Source: Trichomonas vaginalis G3 (Eukaryota; Parabasalia; Trichomonadida; Trichomonadidae). Taken from it: 64,000 nt of DNA. The notes under the pieces are model-generated. The model was not told where the DNA came from, did not search any database, and saw nothing but the letters and a program-made list of their open reading frames with translations. The stretch lies in contig NC_067203.1 of NCBI RefSeq assembly GCF_026262505.1, forward strand, positions 9,672,001 through 9,736,000. Direction: 5' to 3'. The translations under genes and the position numbers were made by a program. Shown here piece after piece: positions 27,670-37,868 of this stretch. The first letter of the stretch is position 1, and each line of letters starts with the position of its first letter.

Positions 27670-28098
27670 ATTGCCTATCCGTGTGAAGTTGCCGATTTTT
27701 AATTATGTGAAAATATGAATGAGTAACAGATACATGTTTTAAATTTTGAAAGCGAAAGATTTTATTTTTCCCGAAAAATAATCGTCATCCTGTTCCTTTA
27801 TCAGAAAAAAAAATCAGATCATGATTAGAGATTCCCGAAACTTCCATTGCTACATGAAGGGATTGATTGTCACTCTTGTAGATGAGATGCCGGATAGCCA
27901 ATTCATTATGAATATGAAACATCGATTCAAAATATAGTATTTTATATAAATAGAGCAAGTTCAATAAGAAAAATGATTTTTAATGGATATGTAGGTACAA
28001 TTTACTCAATTTATAAGCCATTTTCCATTTTCTGTATTGCGCCACTTTTTGACATTCAATAAATAAAAACGTCATAATTTTTAGAAAAGACTTGAATT
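27670..28098. other. Intergenic divergent region, nothing recognised
   Basis: Promoter region shared by the small membrane protein gene (minus) and the glycosyltransferase gene (plus). AT-rich; TCATAATTTTTAG lies about 25 bases before the glycosyltransferase ATG and weakly resembles an initiator. No other structure was noticed. Confidence 0.35.
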
Positions 28099-29397
28099 AT
28101 GGAGGAATCACTTGGTATCAATGCACATAGTGACACAATTCATTACCTTGTAGTGCTTGTCCTTTTTGCATATTCTTTTTTAAATCCGAAAATCCGATCA
28201 GAAGTTTTTAATCATTTTACATTAAGAATCAAATATGTACGATTTGTTGAAAGAATAGAATGCTCCAAACGCATTCAATATAGTCCCCAAGATGTTTTTC
28301 AAAACATAGGTATTGATCAAAATGTATCGAAACCGATATCAAATATGGGATTTTATTTTAAGCAAGACAAATATATGCACACCATAGGAAGTAACAATTA
28401 TATATCCGAAAATTTCAAAATAATAATTCCCCAATTTAGAACCTCAAAAATTGTTGAATGGGCCAATAAATTGAAATGTAGATTCACAATATTTCAAGGT
28501 TGTTATGTATCCTCAAATGGCGATATATCAAATGGAACACATATAATTGATACCAAAATTGCTACAGGCCCTGATATAATTTATGGGCCGCAATCAGGGT
28601 CTGTAGTTAGATTTATTCCGAAGGTAATATCTATAAATCATATGCACCCAGTTTATGGGCACTTCGGATTAGATATATTGACACTGCTAATGATGATTCC
28701 TGATGAATTCATGAAAGACGCAGTCATCATTAATAATGAAAAAATTGATTACAAAATAGAGTATTTCAATTTGCTAAATTTGACTCACAAGGTGCTTTTT
28801 ATTGAATGAAAGAAATGGATACGAACAGAATATGCTCTTATTGCATCTCGTCCAAAGCCGTATCTAGTTCATTATGGCCCGGCTTATGAAAAGTTATCTA
28901 AAAGACTCAAACAAGGAGCTGGTGTAGAGAATATTGTTCCAACCAGATATGCTTTTATAAATAGAGTTAATTGCCGTATAATACTTAACAGTGATGAATG
29001 TATGCATGCACTTAGATCCAATTTTCTTGATATAAATTGGGAATATCATAATGATGATTTTAACAATCTCAATGCTACTGCAAAATTATATGCATCTATT
29101 AAATTCCTTATAACTGTAACAGGTAGCAATGGCCTTAAAATGGTCTTTATGCAACCAAACACCTGTGTTGTGATAGTTTGCACGGATATTTATGACTTTT
29201 CTGTTTACCTTGAAGCGCAGGTCATCAATGTTAAAACTGTTGTATTTGCACATCCTGGCCATCAATTTACTCACTTTAATAGCCGCGGTGGAAATATTAA
29301 TGTTAAAAGGTTAGTGACAGCTACAGAAATAGGTTTGTACTATATTAAGAAAGGAGAATGGCCAGATCCAACGAAATATGATGGATTCATTCTATAA
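28099..29397 (+). pseudogene. GT61/DUF563-type glycosyltransferase with one in-frame TGA
   Basis: One continuous frame of 432 codons interrupted by a single TGA at 28807-28809. The N-terminus has a membrane anchor (HYLVVLVLFAYSFLNP), giving a type II Golgi-like layout. Landmarks of the DUF563/GT61 family follow: ISINHMHPVYGHFGLDILTL in the first half, and FLITVTGSNGLKMVFMQPN with CVVIVCTD near the end. The family adds sugars to glycans in the secretory pathway; which sugar cannot be told. The TGA falls inside a conserved word: the copy relic at 29659 reads FID-R-NQW where this gene reads FIE-stop-KKW. This suggests an arginine codon was lost. Either a recent pseudogene, a read-through stop or a sequence error. 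Confidence 0.7.
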
Positions 29398-30083
29398 GAG
29401 TTTTGAAAAGAATAGAAAAAAAAATATTGAAGTTTTTTATTGAGTTTCTTCAAAAACCAGCTAACATTTCCTGATCTGTTGCCGCTGCTTAGTGCAAATA
29501 TTTATTCATTTATCATATCTTTGTGATATGGATACCAATTATAAGCGAGTCAATAACAAAACTAATTCTTTACTCAGGAGCCCATTTCTTTTTTGCATAT
29601 ATTATAGATAAAGTTCTAAGCATCGATCTTTGTTTCCATTTTGAATCACAATGGGCACTTTATTGATAGAAATCAATGGATACAATCAAAATATGCCCTT
29701 CTGCCTCCTTTTTGATTTGACTCAATACAGTATACCAAGAAGGAAAAGAAATAGTTCCATTATATGCAAAGATTAGTAATTATTATTGGAGCCATGGATT
29801 CATTATATTTAAATGTCGAGATTCGAGAAGAATTACAACCATTATTAACAAAGGCTTAAGTTTTTTCAAAACCTGAAATGATTTTGAATTATATTATGAC
29901 AAAAGAAGATTTATGTATGAATTATTAATATCTATGCTGGTTTTAGTAGTTTTGTTTAACAAATTTTCTGTCTACTGCTAATTTCAATTCCTCTATTATT
30001 GAAAATTCATGAAGATTACAAATAAATATAACAAATATCATATATTTTTAATATCAGTAATAAACTCAAAATAAAAGTTAAAT
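29398..30083. pseudogene. Intergenic region with a short relic of a second GT61 gene
   Basis: At about 29659-29712 the plus strand reads FIDRNQWIQSKYALLPPF, which parallels the segment just around the TGA of the neighbouring gene (FIE, then KKWIRTEYALIASRP). The similarity is also visible in the DNA. Flanking sequence on either side no longer aligns by eye. I infer a decayed tandem copy of the glycosyltransferase. The rest is AT-rich and holds no supported gene. Confidence 0.4.
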
Positions 30084-32495
30084 CTAGTAAACCATCTCAT
30101 AATCAATTTCTTCAACTGCGACATCATCATCGCTTCCCTCTTCTTCCTGTACTAATGCAGTGAATGATGACTTCTTGAGTGCAGAAAGTTCTCCTTCGAC
30201 GAACAAACCTCTGTTCATCAAATTTTGAATTAATTTGCACCAAATAGAAGACCTTGCGAAGGTTGCAGCGTTTCCAACGATGACCAAACCGTATTTGGCT
30301 CTTGTCAAAGAGACACAAAGTCTTCTTTGGTCGCGCATGAAGCCGATATCATTCATATCATTGGCTCGGACGCAAGAGAATATGATGAAATTCTTCTCTC
30401 TTCCCTGAAAAGCGTCAACAGAAGCGATTTCTATCTCTTGGATGATATCATCATTCGCGTATTTGCAGAGAGAAGGAAGAGAATCCATCAGGTACATCTG
30501 CTGACCGGTATATGGTGTAATAATACCTATATCGTCGCCTGATTTCACTCCATTTCTGCACATCATGTCAACAATTTGGGAAATTGCTTCTGCTTCCTTG
30601 ACATTTACGTACGATATCGCGGAATCATAATTTTCTTCACGGGAATCGACATTCCAGAACATAACTGGCGATTCTTTGTCGGGCCATGGCAAAATTGGTC
30701 TTGGCCACTTCCTATCTGAAGCCGATAAACCATCCTTTACGAGTTTCATGTAGAATGCTTCAGAAGGGAATGAAGAAATCGAAGGATGCATTCTGTATTG
30801 CATTGTCAGGACACTTGGTCGGACATTTAAGGCCGTAAGACGCTTCATCAATGATACATCGTATCTGGACTTGATTGCCTTCTTCGAAAGAACGACAGGA
30901 CCAAGCTGGCGGTGATCTCCAACTAATATCATCTGTTGAGCACCGCGTGTTGCACCAATGACAATGTCTGGGTCTAATACTTGGCCGGATTCATCGAAAA
31001 TTACGACAGGGAACTTCATAGAGGTGATTCGAGATCCGCCAGCGCTTCCACATGTAGTACAGACAACAGGGTATTCGCGGATGATGTCCTTTTCAAGATT
31101 TCTTGCTTGTGTCCTGTCATTTTGGTCGGAACTTTGGCATAAACCTTCGAAAACTTCGCCATATCTCTCTACGGCCTTAGCGTGAGAGGTAAATGGTCTG
31201 ATATCGAAGTCTGGTATTGTTTCGTAGTTAGTATCGTCGTTGGGATTTGTTTCTTTGTTGAATGCAAGTACGCGAATTACATTTACGCCTGTTTGGCTGA
31301 TTCTACGTGTTGCGAAGTCTGCTGCGATGTTTGATTGAGTTAAAACAAGTACAGGAGTAACCCCTGCTTTGACGAAACTGGCTACAATTGCTGCAATAAC
31401 TGTAGTTTTGCCAGTTCCTGGTGGGCCTTGGATTAAAGTGAAGCGCTGCTTGAGAGCTGTTTTCGTAGCTTTCTGCTGGCTTTCGTTCAGAATTGGGAAA
31501 TCGTTTCCCGATGGAAGGACCATTTCGACATTTTGGCCTTTTACGCGGTTATGGTCCTTGAAATTCTTGATATTACCAAGGATGGCATCTCTGATAATGT
31601 AATGGCAGCATTTCTTATCTTTTTCGAAGATATCTAATGCTTTTAGTTGTCGTTCGAAGGAAATCGCTCCATAAATGACTGTAAGAGTAATTCCGAAGTC
31701 TTTCGTGTAGAATGAAGAGTCTTTCGAGAAGATACAATGTACAGTTCTTTGTCTAGTAACTTCCATGACTTTTGCGACTTCGCTTTTATCGCCAACAGTA
31801 AACATTACGGATGTTCCGTTAGAAATAAGCTTCAGAAGTGGTGCCCTGGCCTTGAATGAGACTGATTTTGTGTTGGCCCATTCGAAATGAAGGTCTCCGA
31901 AGCGTCTGTGCTTCTCCAGCTCGTGGCTGACGCTTCTTTCTGCATCCACAAACTTTCTCATGATTCCTGTGAAGTCTTCGGCTGAATCATAAGTTAATTT
32001 TGCGGCAGGTAAGACCAAACCAGCTTCAATGTTCGGCATAATGGCAGCAGGATTAACCTTTTCAATGACTGCAAGTGCATCAGCTACAGAAACCTTCTTA
32101 TATTTATCGGGTGGTGGAATATTGACAATTTCGGGTAAAATTTGACCATTTGAGATTAATGGATGAAATGTATGAGTTGGCTCACGTTGAATTTCAGCAT
32201 CAAATTGGCATGGCTGCCTGCAGGTGATGTAAACAGAAGAATCATGCGGAAATCTGACGAATCCGAGTTGAAAAACATTAGTAGAATGGCAAACATAGCA
32301 TTCGAATTTGACTTGATGAAATCGATTTTCTGGTGGGAGAGTAAAAGAAGATAAATTTGTTTGTTTTAAGAAATGCGTGATGTGGCTTTGAGGAATAACG
32401 CCCTTTCCGTTACAAAAATAAAGTCCGCACTCCGGGACTTCAGCCAAACATTCTGCTTCAGAGCATCCACAATAGGCGCATTTTCGAAGCGTCAT
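30084..32495 (-). CDS. UPF1: UPF1-type RNA helicase (nonsense-mediated decay)
   Basis: 803 residues. The N-terminal CH-type zinc domain (about 1-100) shows paired Cys/His words: CAYCGC, CGLYFCNGKG, HITHFL, CYVCH and TCRQPC. A superfamily 1 helicase core follows: Q-motif LNESQ (336-340), Walker A GPPGTGKTT (357-365), VIFDESGQ, ILVGDHRQLGPVV, LTMQYRMHPSI, ITPYTGQQ, and ASVDAFQGREKNFIIFSCVR with RRLCVSLTRAK. This arrangement is specific to UPF1, the ATP-driven RNA helicase that triggers decay of mRNAs with premature stops in the cytoplasm. The C-terminal tail is acidic and short, without the SQ-rich tail of animal UPF1. A single exon ending in TAG. Confidence 0.93.
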   Translation of the reverse strand: MTLRKCAYCGCSEAECLAEVPECGLYFCNGKGVIPQSHITHFLKQTNLSSFTLPPENRFHQVKFECYVCHSTNVFQLGFVRFPHDSSVYITCRQPCQFDAEIQREPTHTFHPLISNGQILPEIVNIPPPDKYKKVSVADALAVIEKVNPAAIMPNIEAGLVLPAAKLTYDSAEDFTGIMRKFVDAERSVSHELEKHRRFGDLHFEWANTKSVSFKARAPLLKLISNGTSVMFTVGDKSEVAKVMEVTRQRTVHCIFSKDSSFYTKDFGITLTVIYGAISFERQLKALDIFEKDKKCCHYIIRDAILGNIKNFKDHNRVKGQNVEMVLPSGNDFPILNESQQKATKTALKQRFTLIQGPPGTGKTTVIAAIVASFVKAGVTPVLVLTQSNIAADFATRRISQTGVNVIRVLAFNKETNPNDDTNYETIPDFDIRPFTSHAKAVERYGEVFEGLCQSSDQNDRTQARNLEKDIIREYPVVCTTCGSAGGSRITSMKFPVVIFDESGQVLDPDIVIGATRGAQQMILVGDHRQLGPVVLSKKAIKSRYDVSLMKRLTALNVRPSVLTMQYRMHPSISSFPSEAFYMKLVKDGLSASDRKWPRPILPWPDKESPVMFWNVDSREENYDSAISYVNVKEAEAISQIVDMMCRNGVKSGDDIGIITPYTGQQMYLMDSLPSLCKYANDDIIQEIEIASVDAFQGREKNFIIFSCVRANDMNDIGFMRDQRRLCVSLTRAKYGLVIVGNAATFARSSIWCKLIQNLMNRGLFVEGELSALKKSSFTALVQEEEGSDDDVAVEEIDYEMVY

Positions 32496-33019
32496 CGCTG
32501 GCCAATACAGAAAAAAAAATATATCGGTGCATCACGCCGATAAGCATAAATCTCTATTTTCAGCTCTTTTTATATTTTCAATCTATGTCGAGTAACCATC
32601 CTATATTTATAATTTTTAATGACTTAATTTTGGTTCTTTAAGGAATTCGCCAAACAAAAAGAGAATTAATATAAGTTAAGTTAGTTAATACATATTGCAA
32701 TATAGCATTCATGTTCAATCATGATTGCAAGCCTTAATCATAAAATTAAACTCATTTTCATGATTTGACTCTCTTTAGCTAACACTTTCAGAAAATATTG
32801 AGAGAAAATCGTTTAAAGCTTATACTAATGTAAATATTTGTGAAAATTGATTTTAATATTTTGAAAAATTAAACAAAATCATTTAGCCTGGTGCTTTTCA
32901 GCAAAAATCTAGAGATAAGCTTATGTAATAAATGTTATTTTTAAATAGAAAAAAAAATTGAAAATTAATAACTGATAATACAGAAAAATTACATAGTTTA
33001 TGTTCGAAACAAATGATTC
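32496..33019. other. Intergenic region, nothing recognised
   Basis: AT-rich gap between the 3' end of the 33020 gene and the start of UPF1 (both minus strand). No RNA gene, repeat or open frame was noticed. Confidence 0.45.
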
Positions 33020-34165
33020 TTATTCGACTGCTCTTGCAAGTTCCGCAAGTTTCCACAATGCTAGCGTGCAATGAAACTCAGGAGAATATCTTTTTGTATC
33101 ATTCGCTCTTAAGACTGAAACAGAAAGCTTTTCAATACCATTTCTGAAGTCCTGAATTCTCGGGCCACGAGTTAGGCTGTTTACCATTGAAATTGACCAA
33201 CTGCAAAGTTGGCCTGCGAGAACGCAGATATCCTTGGTCAGAGGAGATACGGCGGAAGCAATGACCACACTAACAGAGAAAAGCTGTGTAAATTCGAACA
33301 TATCTGTAAGTTGAAGGAGCCATCTCTTTCTGACGTTGCCCAAAGCAAGTTCTACGTCCGAAACTAATGCTTTGGAAGTAGCTGGTATATCTCCTGGGTC
33401 GCCTTCGTCTAAGAATTTACGAACGGCAATTAAAAACGCACGTCTATCGACATTGAAGACGTCTGCTCCCTTGGCAAGAAGCGCTGATATGGATGCAGCA
33501 AGGCGTCTGAAGTATTCGAATGAGTTTGGACCGGTATGAGGTTCGATAACTGATTTAAGGCATTGTGTCCATAGAGAAACGCAAAAGGCGACAAATTCGA
33601 ACCAAAGAACTTCGAAAGCTTCTGTCCAGTTATCTGGTTCTATTTGTGGGAAACGCATTCTGAATTCACAGGCAATCGCAGCCAATAAAGGCTCATTTGT
33701 TTCAACTGACGATGAAAGGAAAAGTAATCTCTTACGTGCTTGAGCTTCGAGGTATGGAACAAAGCTTGATTCTGCTGTTGCAGGTGGCAAATTGCAGCCG
33801 AAGGCATAAATTTCTTTTGTTGGCACATTTGTAATTTGGTTTTCGCCTGCACCTCTTCTATCTGGTTGAGCTTGAGAAAATGCATTGAGAATTAAGTCGC
33901 AACGATCAAATCGGATTAAAAAGTCGAATGCTTGGCCTTTTACAGCGTATTCAATGCGAAGAAGGTTATCTTCGATCATATCAGCTCTTCCATCAGCAAT
34001 TTGAAAGCTGTGATAGCACTTTTTCCAGTCCTGAGAATAAACTTCGAATTCGCCATGTCCAACAGCAAAGTTAATTGCAAATTCCTGCTGCTTATGGCCT
34101 CTCCTTATGACAAGCTGTCCTTCCAATATCTGTCTACCGAAGACTTTCGGAATTTTCGCCGCCAT
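33020..34165 (-). CDS. Conserved-looking protein of unknown function (381 aa)
   Basis: Open frame of 381 residues with codon use like neighbouring host genes. The first 110 residues look like a small beta-rich domain (GQLVIRRGHKQQEFAINFAV, YSQDWKKCYHSFQI and FDFLIRFDRCDLIL), perhaps PH-like. The rest is mainly helical, including WFEFVAFCVSLWTQCLKSV and RKRWLLQLTDMFEFTQLFSV. There is no signal peptide and no clear membrane segment. It lies upstream of UPF1 on the same strand, 524 bp away, so it is probably transcribed separately. I do not recognise the family; the domain reading is only an impression. Confidence 0.65.
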   Translation of the reverse strand: MAAKIPKVFGRQILEGQLVIRRGHKQQEFAINFAVGHGEFEVYSQDWKKCYHSFQIADGRADMIEDNLLRIEYAVKGQAFDFLIRFDRCDLILNAFSQAQPDRRGAGENQITNVPTKEIYAFGCNLPPATAESSFVPYLEAQARKRLLFLSSSVETNEPLLAAIACEFRMRFPQIEPDNWTEAFEVLWFEFVAFCVSLWTQCLKSVIEPHTGPNSFEYFRRLAASISALLAKGADVFNVDRRAFLIAVRKFLDEGDPGDIPATSKALVSDVELALGNVRKRWLLQLTDMFEFTQLFSVSVVIASAVSPLTKDICVLAGQLCSWSISMVNSLTRGPRIQDFRNGIEKLSVSVLRANDTKRYSPEFHCTLALWKLAELARAVE

Positions 34166-34593
34166 TGTATAACTTTTTTTTTACAAAGATACTCCCCCTA
34201 CATTTAGAACTTACTTTCTGATTGTCGATCTGCTGGAAAGATTTAGACTAATTGTGTTTACATTTGTTCAATTAAGTGCATTGTGTGTTAAAGCGGTTAT
34301 ATAGAACAATGCCTATAATTAGATTTCGAATAAGGAAAATTTATTTCACTTTCCCAAGATGAAATGAATTATTATGTATTAACTTCATTTAAGGTATTTG
34401 AAGTTTCTATATTTTAATATGTTTATCTCATTATGTAATAAAGTTTCCAAATTGGGAGAGATCAAATTATCTGACGGGTTCATTATCATATCCCTTCTGG
34501 AGTAAAATAGGTATTCTGTGCTCTCAGTTTCAAAAGATGAGTTTCGAAATCTAATATATATAAAAAAATACCAAAATTCATCTTCTTTCTCAG
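34166..34593. other. Host intergenic region left of Polinton element 2
   Basis: AT-rich host sequence upstream of the 381-residue gene, ending at the TATAA target duplication of element 2. No gene was seen. Confidence 0.5.
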
Positions 34594-34598
<5 letters not shown>

Positions 34599-34626
<28 letters not shown>

Positions 34627-35375
34627 TAGTGGGGCTTCCAGGCACTTCGTGCCTTCTAGCCCTGAAGATGTTTAGTATAAATGAAGTTCTTATATATACG
34701 GGTCTTCCAGGAGCTTTTCACAAATTATATATGTTTTCATGTTTTGTCAAACATGAACGTACATGTTTTGTCAAGACTTCTTCTTCGTAAAATGTTTTGT
34801 CAAGACTTCTTCGTAAAATGTTTTGTCAAGACTTCTTCGTAATGAGCGTAAATGACCCAAAAATATATTTTAGGGTAGAAGGGTATATCTACCCCGTTTT
34901 CTACCCTCATTTCTACCCTCTTGAATTTTCATGAAATTTACACCAAAAATATATTTTAGGGTAGAAGGGTATATCTACCCCGTTTTCTACCCTCATTTCT
35001 ACCCTCTTGAATTTTCATGAAATTTACACCAAAAATATACTACTAGGGTCATTTACGAAGAAATCTCAACAAAGTCTTTACGATGAAGTCTTGACAAAGT
35101 CTTTACGAAGAAGTCTCAACAAAGTCTTTACGAAGAAGTCTCAACAAAGTCTTTACGAAGAAGTCTTAACAAAGTCTTTACGAAGAAGTCTTGACAAAGT
35201 CTTTACGAAGAAATTCATGAAAATTCAAGAGGGTAGAAATGAGGGTAGAAAACGGGGTAGATATACCCTTCTACCCTAAAATATATTTTTGGGTCATTTA
35301 CACTCATTTACGAAGAAATCTCAACAAAGTCTTTACGAAGAAGTCACAATAAAACATCTGTCAAAAGCCGCTTTT
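34599..35375. repeat. Left terminal inverted repeat of element 2
   Basis: Begins with an A run and GGTAGTGGGGCTTCCAGGCA (outer 70 bp match the right end). It holds two palindrome modules (around 34860-35030), one inverted module (around 35225-35290), and a minisatellite of about 24 bp units of the AAGTCTCAACAAAGTCTTT type. The inner edge reads AACATCTGTCAAAAGCCGCT and matches the right repeat. The long open frame seen here (35007-35279) is only the minisatellite and is not a gene. Confidence 0.85.
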
Positions 35376-35418
35376 CTGTCACTTTTTCGGGTAAAAACAT
35401 TTTTATTATATATATAAA

Positions 35419-36236
35419 ATGAATTTTACAAAACCACCGTTACCCTTCTTTGGAAATAAGAGTAGATGTAAAGATATTCTATTGAGAGAACTTAAGAAAC
35501 TACCGAATGGTCTAACATTTGTAGACTTGTTCGGTGGAAGTTTCTATATATCTCATTTGTGCCATACAATATTTCCTGACTCAAAGATTATATGCAATGA
35601 CTTCGACAACTATATGAACCGTCTCAAACATATACCAGACACAAACAAAATATTGAAAGAGTTAAAAGAAAAGATACCTATAGGTAAGATGGAACGTATA
35701 CCATTAGATAAGAAAATACTGTCAGAGAGGTTTTGAAAAAGGCAGAGTATATTGACTGGGATAGTATATCTGCTAGACTATTATATAGTGGTGCTATAAG
35801 AGTTCATGACATTGAAACACTTATGTCAAAAGTTTTATATCTTAACTATACAAATGTTTTCAAAGAGAACATAGAAAAATATATTGAGGGTATAGAGTTT
35901 GTGAGATGTCATTGGACAGATTTGTATGAAAAATATAAAGACAAGGAAAATGTTTTCTTTATAGTGGACCCGCCGTTCTATAACACATGGGATTTTCAAT
36001 ACCAAGTAGACTGGACTTTGAGAGACTCTTTAGAAACTTTAGACGTTTTACATAACCATCCATGCTTTTACTTTACATCCGATAAAAGTGGTTTGGAAAG
36101 TGTCATGAGATGGTTAGAGGACATACATGACTATGAGTTTAGATACGATAAGATAGAATATGAGAGAGGTCCTATAAACTGGAGAAAGTGTCACAATAAA
36201 GAAATTTTATTAGTAAGTAAATGTGGTTTGAAATAG
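35419..36236 (+). pseudogene. DNA adenine-N6 methyltransferase, D12/Dam class, of element 2 (fossil)
   Basis: D12-class methyltransferase. Seen: PFFGNKSRCKDILL at the N-terminus (Dam-type lead), SAM-binding FVDLFGGSFYIS, FIVDPPFYNTWDF as the catalytic DPPY-type motif, and a C-terminal YFTSDKSGLESVMRW block. It would methylate adenine in element or host DNA; target unknown. It is broken, with about one break. It is the first gene inside the left repeat, downstream of a TTTTTATTATATATATAAAATG start region. A 39 bp copy of its 3' end lies inverted near the right end of the element (59198-59236). Confidence 0.8.
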
Positions 36237-36352
36237 GACTACTTGTTTTAGGTTTTTTCCATTGTGTCATTTATTTATTTGACGTGGCAGAAAAGTACAG
36301 AGAATATGAAGATGAACCAATGCCTGCAAATGTCCAGTATATGTACTCGTAA
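36221..36352 (+). CDS. 43-residue single-pass membrane protein, element 2
   Basis: A short frame overlapping the 3' end of the methyltransferase gene (its ATG is inside the last codons, shifted frame). It starts MWFEIGLLVLGFFHCVIYLF, one hydrophobic helix, and continues with an acidic, proline-containing tail that ends NVQYMYS. The close overlap and a following gene 23 bases downstream suggest a compact gene cluster. A virion or membrane role is possible; no family is recognised. Confidence 0.45.
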   Translation: MWFEIGLLVLGFFHCVIYLFDVAEKYREYEDEPMPANVQYMYS

Positions 36353-36375
36353 GAGATATTTTTATCTAATATTAA

Positions 36376-36738
36376 ATGGACGCACAGAACTTAGCGAATG
36401 CACAGCAACCTGGACAACCAAACCCAGAGAATATTCCAAATGAAGTTAGAATACAAACTGCAATGGCAAACTATGGTCAAGTGCCAACAGATGTACAAAT
36501 GCAAACTGCCATGTCAAATGACGCTGCGTTAGGTTTGCCACCATGGTATGCAAATATGAGATGGAAAGAGTTTTATACAAACCCTGAAGTGGGATATAAA
36601 CAACTTTATGCAGATGACGCAAACACAGGAGTTGACCCAGAATATGTTTTCTACCAGAGGAGAAACAGAATGTATGAGCTCCAGTTAAAGAATGCTATGG
36701 AACTCAACAGGAAACGTAAGAGACTAGGCGGACATTAG
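36376..36738 (+). CDS. Structural candidate (120 aa), element 2
   Basis: 120-residue frame rich in Gln/Asn at the N-terminus (ANAQQPGQPNPENIP), with a duplicated word (RIQTAMANYGQVPTD, QMQTAMSND) and a compact C-terminal half ending in basic RKRKRLGGH. It is preceded by GATATTTTTATCTAATATTAA, the element promoter-like word. The basic end suggests DNA or capsid contact. No family is recognised. Confidence 0.5.
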   Translation: MDAQNLANAQQPGQPNPENIPNEVRIQTAMANYGQVPTDVQMQTAMSNDAALGLPPWYANMRWKEFYTNPEVGYKQLYADDANTGVDPEYVFYQRRNRMYELQLKNAMELNRKRKRLGGH

Positions 36739-36756
36739 ATTTTTACATATAGTAAA

Positions 36757-36999
36757 ATGGGTTTCTTCAGTAAGATAGGAAACTTCTTTCGAAATGTTGG
36801 AAGAGGTATATGGAATGGAATAAAAACCGTAGGAAGAGGAATTTGGAACGGTGTCAAAAATATTGGTAAAAGAGTAGGTCAGTTCGTTGGTATTATACCT
36901 AAAGACCCTGAACCAGAAGAACAAGCTCCTGTTATACAACAGCCTGAACCTGCACCACAGTCTAGTTGGCAACCAAATCCAACACCTCAACCGTATTAA
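36757..36999 (+). CDS. Amphipathic, proline-tailed small protein (80 aa), element 2
   Basis: 80 residues. The first 45 carry a repeated Gly/Trp amphipathic word (GNFFRNVGRGIWNGIKTVGR, then GIWNGVKNIGKRVG). The rest is rich in proline and glutamine (PEPAPQSSWQPNPTPQPY). The N-terminal helix is cationic on one face, as in membrane-lytic minor capsid proteins such as adenovirus pVI. That analogy is structural only; no homology is claimed. It lies 18 bases after the preceding gene. Confidence 0.5.
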   Translation: MGFFSKIGNFFRNVGRGIWNGIKTVGRGIWNGVKNIGKRVGQFVGIIPKDPEPEEQAPVIQQPEPAPQSSWQPNPTPQPY

Positions 37000-37002
37000 A
37001 AA

Positions 37003-37852
37003 TTATATTTTTACCGTTCGATAGTAGTTGTATATGAAACTAAGTTCTAAGTAAAACGCGTGGTATAATGGAATTATTCTCTTTCTTCCATCTGTAGTAA
37101 ACCATACTTGAAAGTCTGAAATACTTCCACTTGGTGGTTCATATAACTTTGTAGGTTTTTCGTAAAAGTCATTTGCCAAGCATAAGAAAGAGTTTTGGGC
37201 GCCAGAAAATGAAGCATGAACAATAATAGCAGCTGGGTCGAAAACATCTTTAAATAAATATGGTTCATCTCTTGCATATCGACTGTAAATATTTGCTAAA
37301 GGAAGTTTGACTTTCTGATTTAACATTCTTTGCAAATAATACCATGACATTGCAGTGAATTCTGTATATATTTGTTCGTCTTTCTTTGGATTGTCTTCGT
37401 AGATTTGAAATGACACTTGTGAATTTTGTTTGTCATATACAATTCTCACATAAAGTGTGCTCTCGGTATTTGCATATTCATCAGCATATTTTGCATAACA
37501 TGAATTTATTTTATCTTCTATATTTTTTAACGCAGTCTGTAGAGAAGATGAAAGGTCAACTTGTATTAGCTCAATTTCTTCCCACATTTTTCGTTTCCCT
37601 TCAGATATATAATCTATATGAAACCTTACAATAAATGGAAAACTTTTATCTTCTACAGACACAAACTTCATTCTACGAAAGCCAATAGCTTTTGTGACGG
37701 ATGGGTCTCTTAACCATCTTAATGGGTAGTCAAAACGATAGCCTTCATGCTTTACGGTCTCTGTCTCAAACTTTTGACCGACATTAGTAAAAGTTCATCT
37801 AATGGTTTAGTTGTAGCAACTCTTGAATTTTCTTTTTCTATTGGAAGCATAT
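37003..37852 (-). pseudogene. Duplicated minor structural candidate, minus-strand copy (fossil)
   Basis: Minus-strand gene broken about once. Its C-terminal half has VFDPAAIIVHASFSGAQNSF, YEPPSGSISDFQVWFTTDG and IIPLYHAFYLELSFIYN. The same words recur in the plus-strand gene at 43563-44421 and, weaker, in element 1 (11650-12505). It is transcribed divergently from the fibre gene, sharing the AT-rich gap just upstream of 37869. A beta-rich minor capsid role is inferred, not shown. Confidence 0.55.
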
Positions 37853-37868
37853 TTTATCTAGAATAAAA

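Noticed and set aside
27394-29397. Reassigned TGA codon (TGA as an amino acid)
   Set aside because: The kinase and small membrane protein genes end naturally in TGA, so TGA appears to be a stop; the two in-frame cases are treated as exceptions.
35007-35279. 90-residue open frame with repeated SLRRSLNKVFTKK-like words
   Set aside because: It reads through the 24 bp minisatellite in the left terminal repeat; unit length divisible by three keeps it open by chance.
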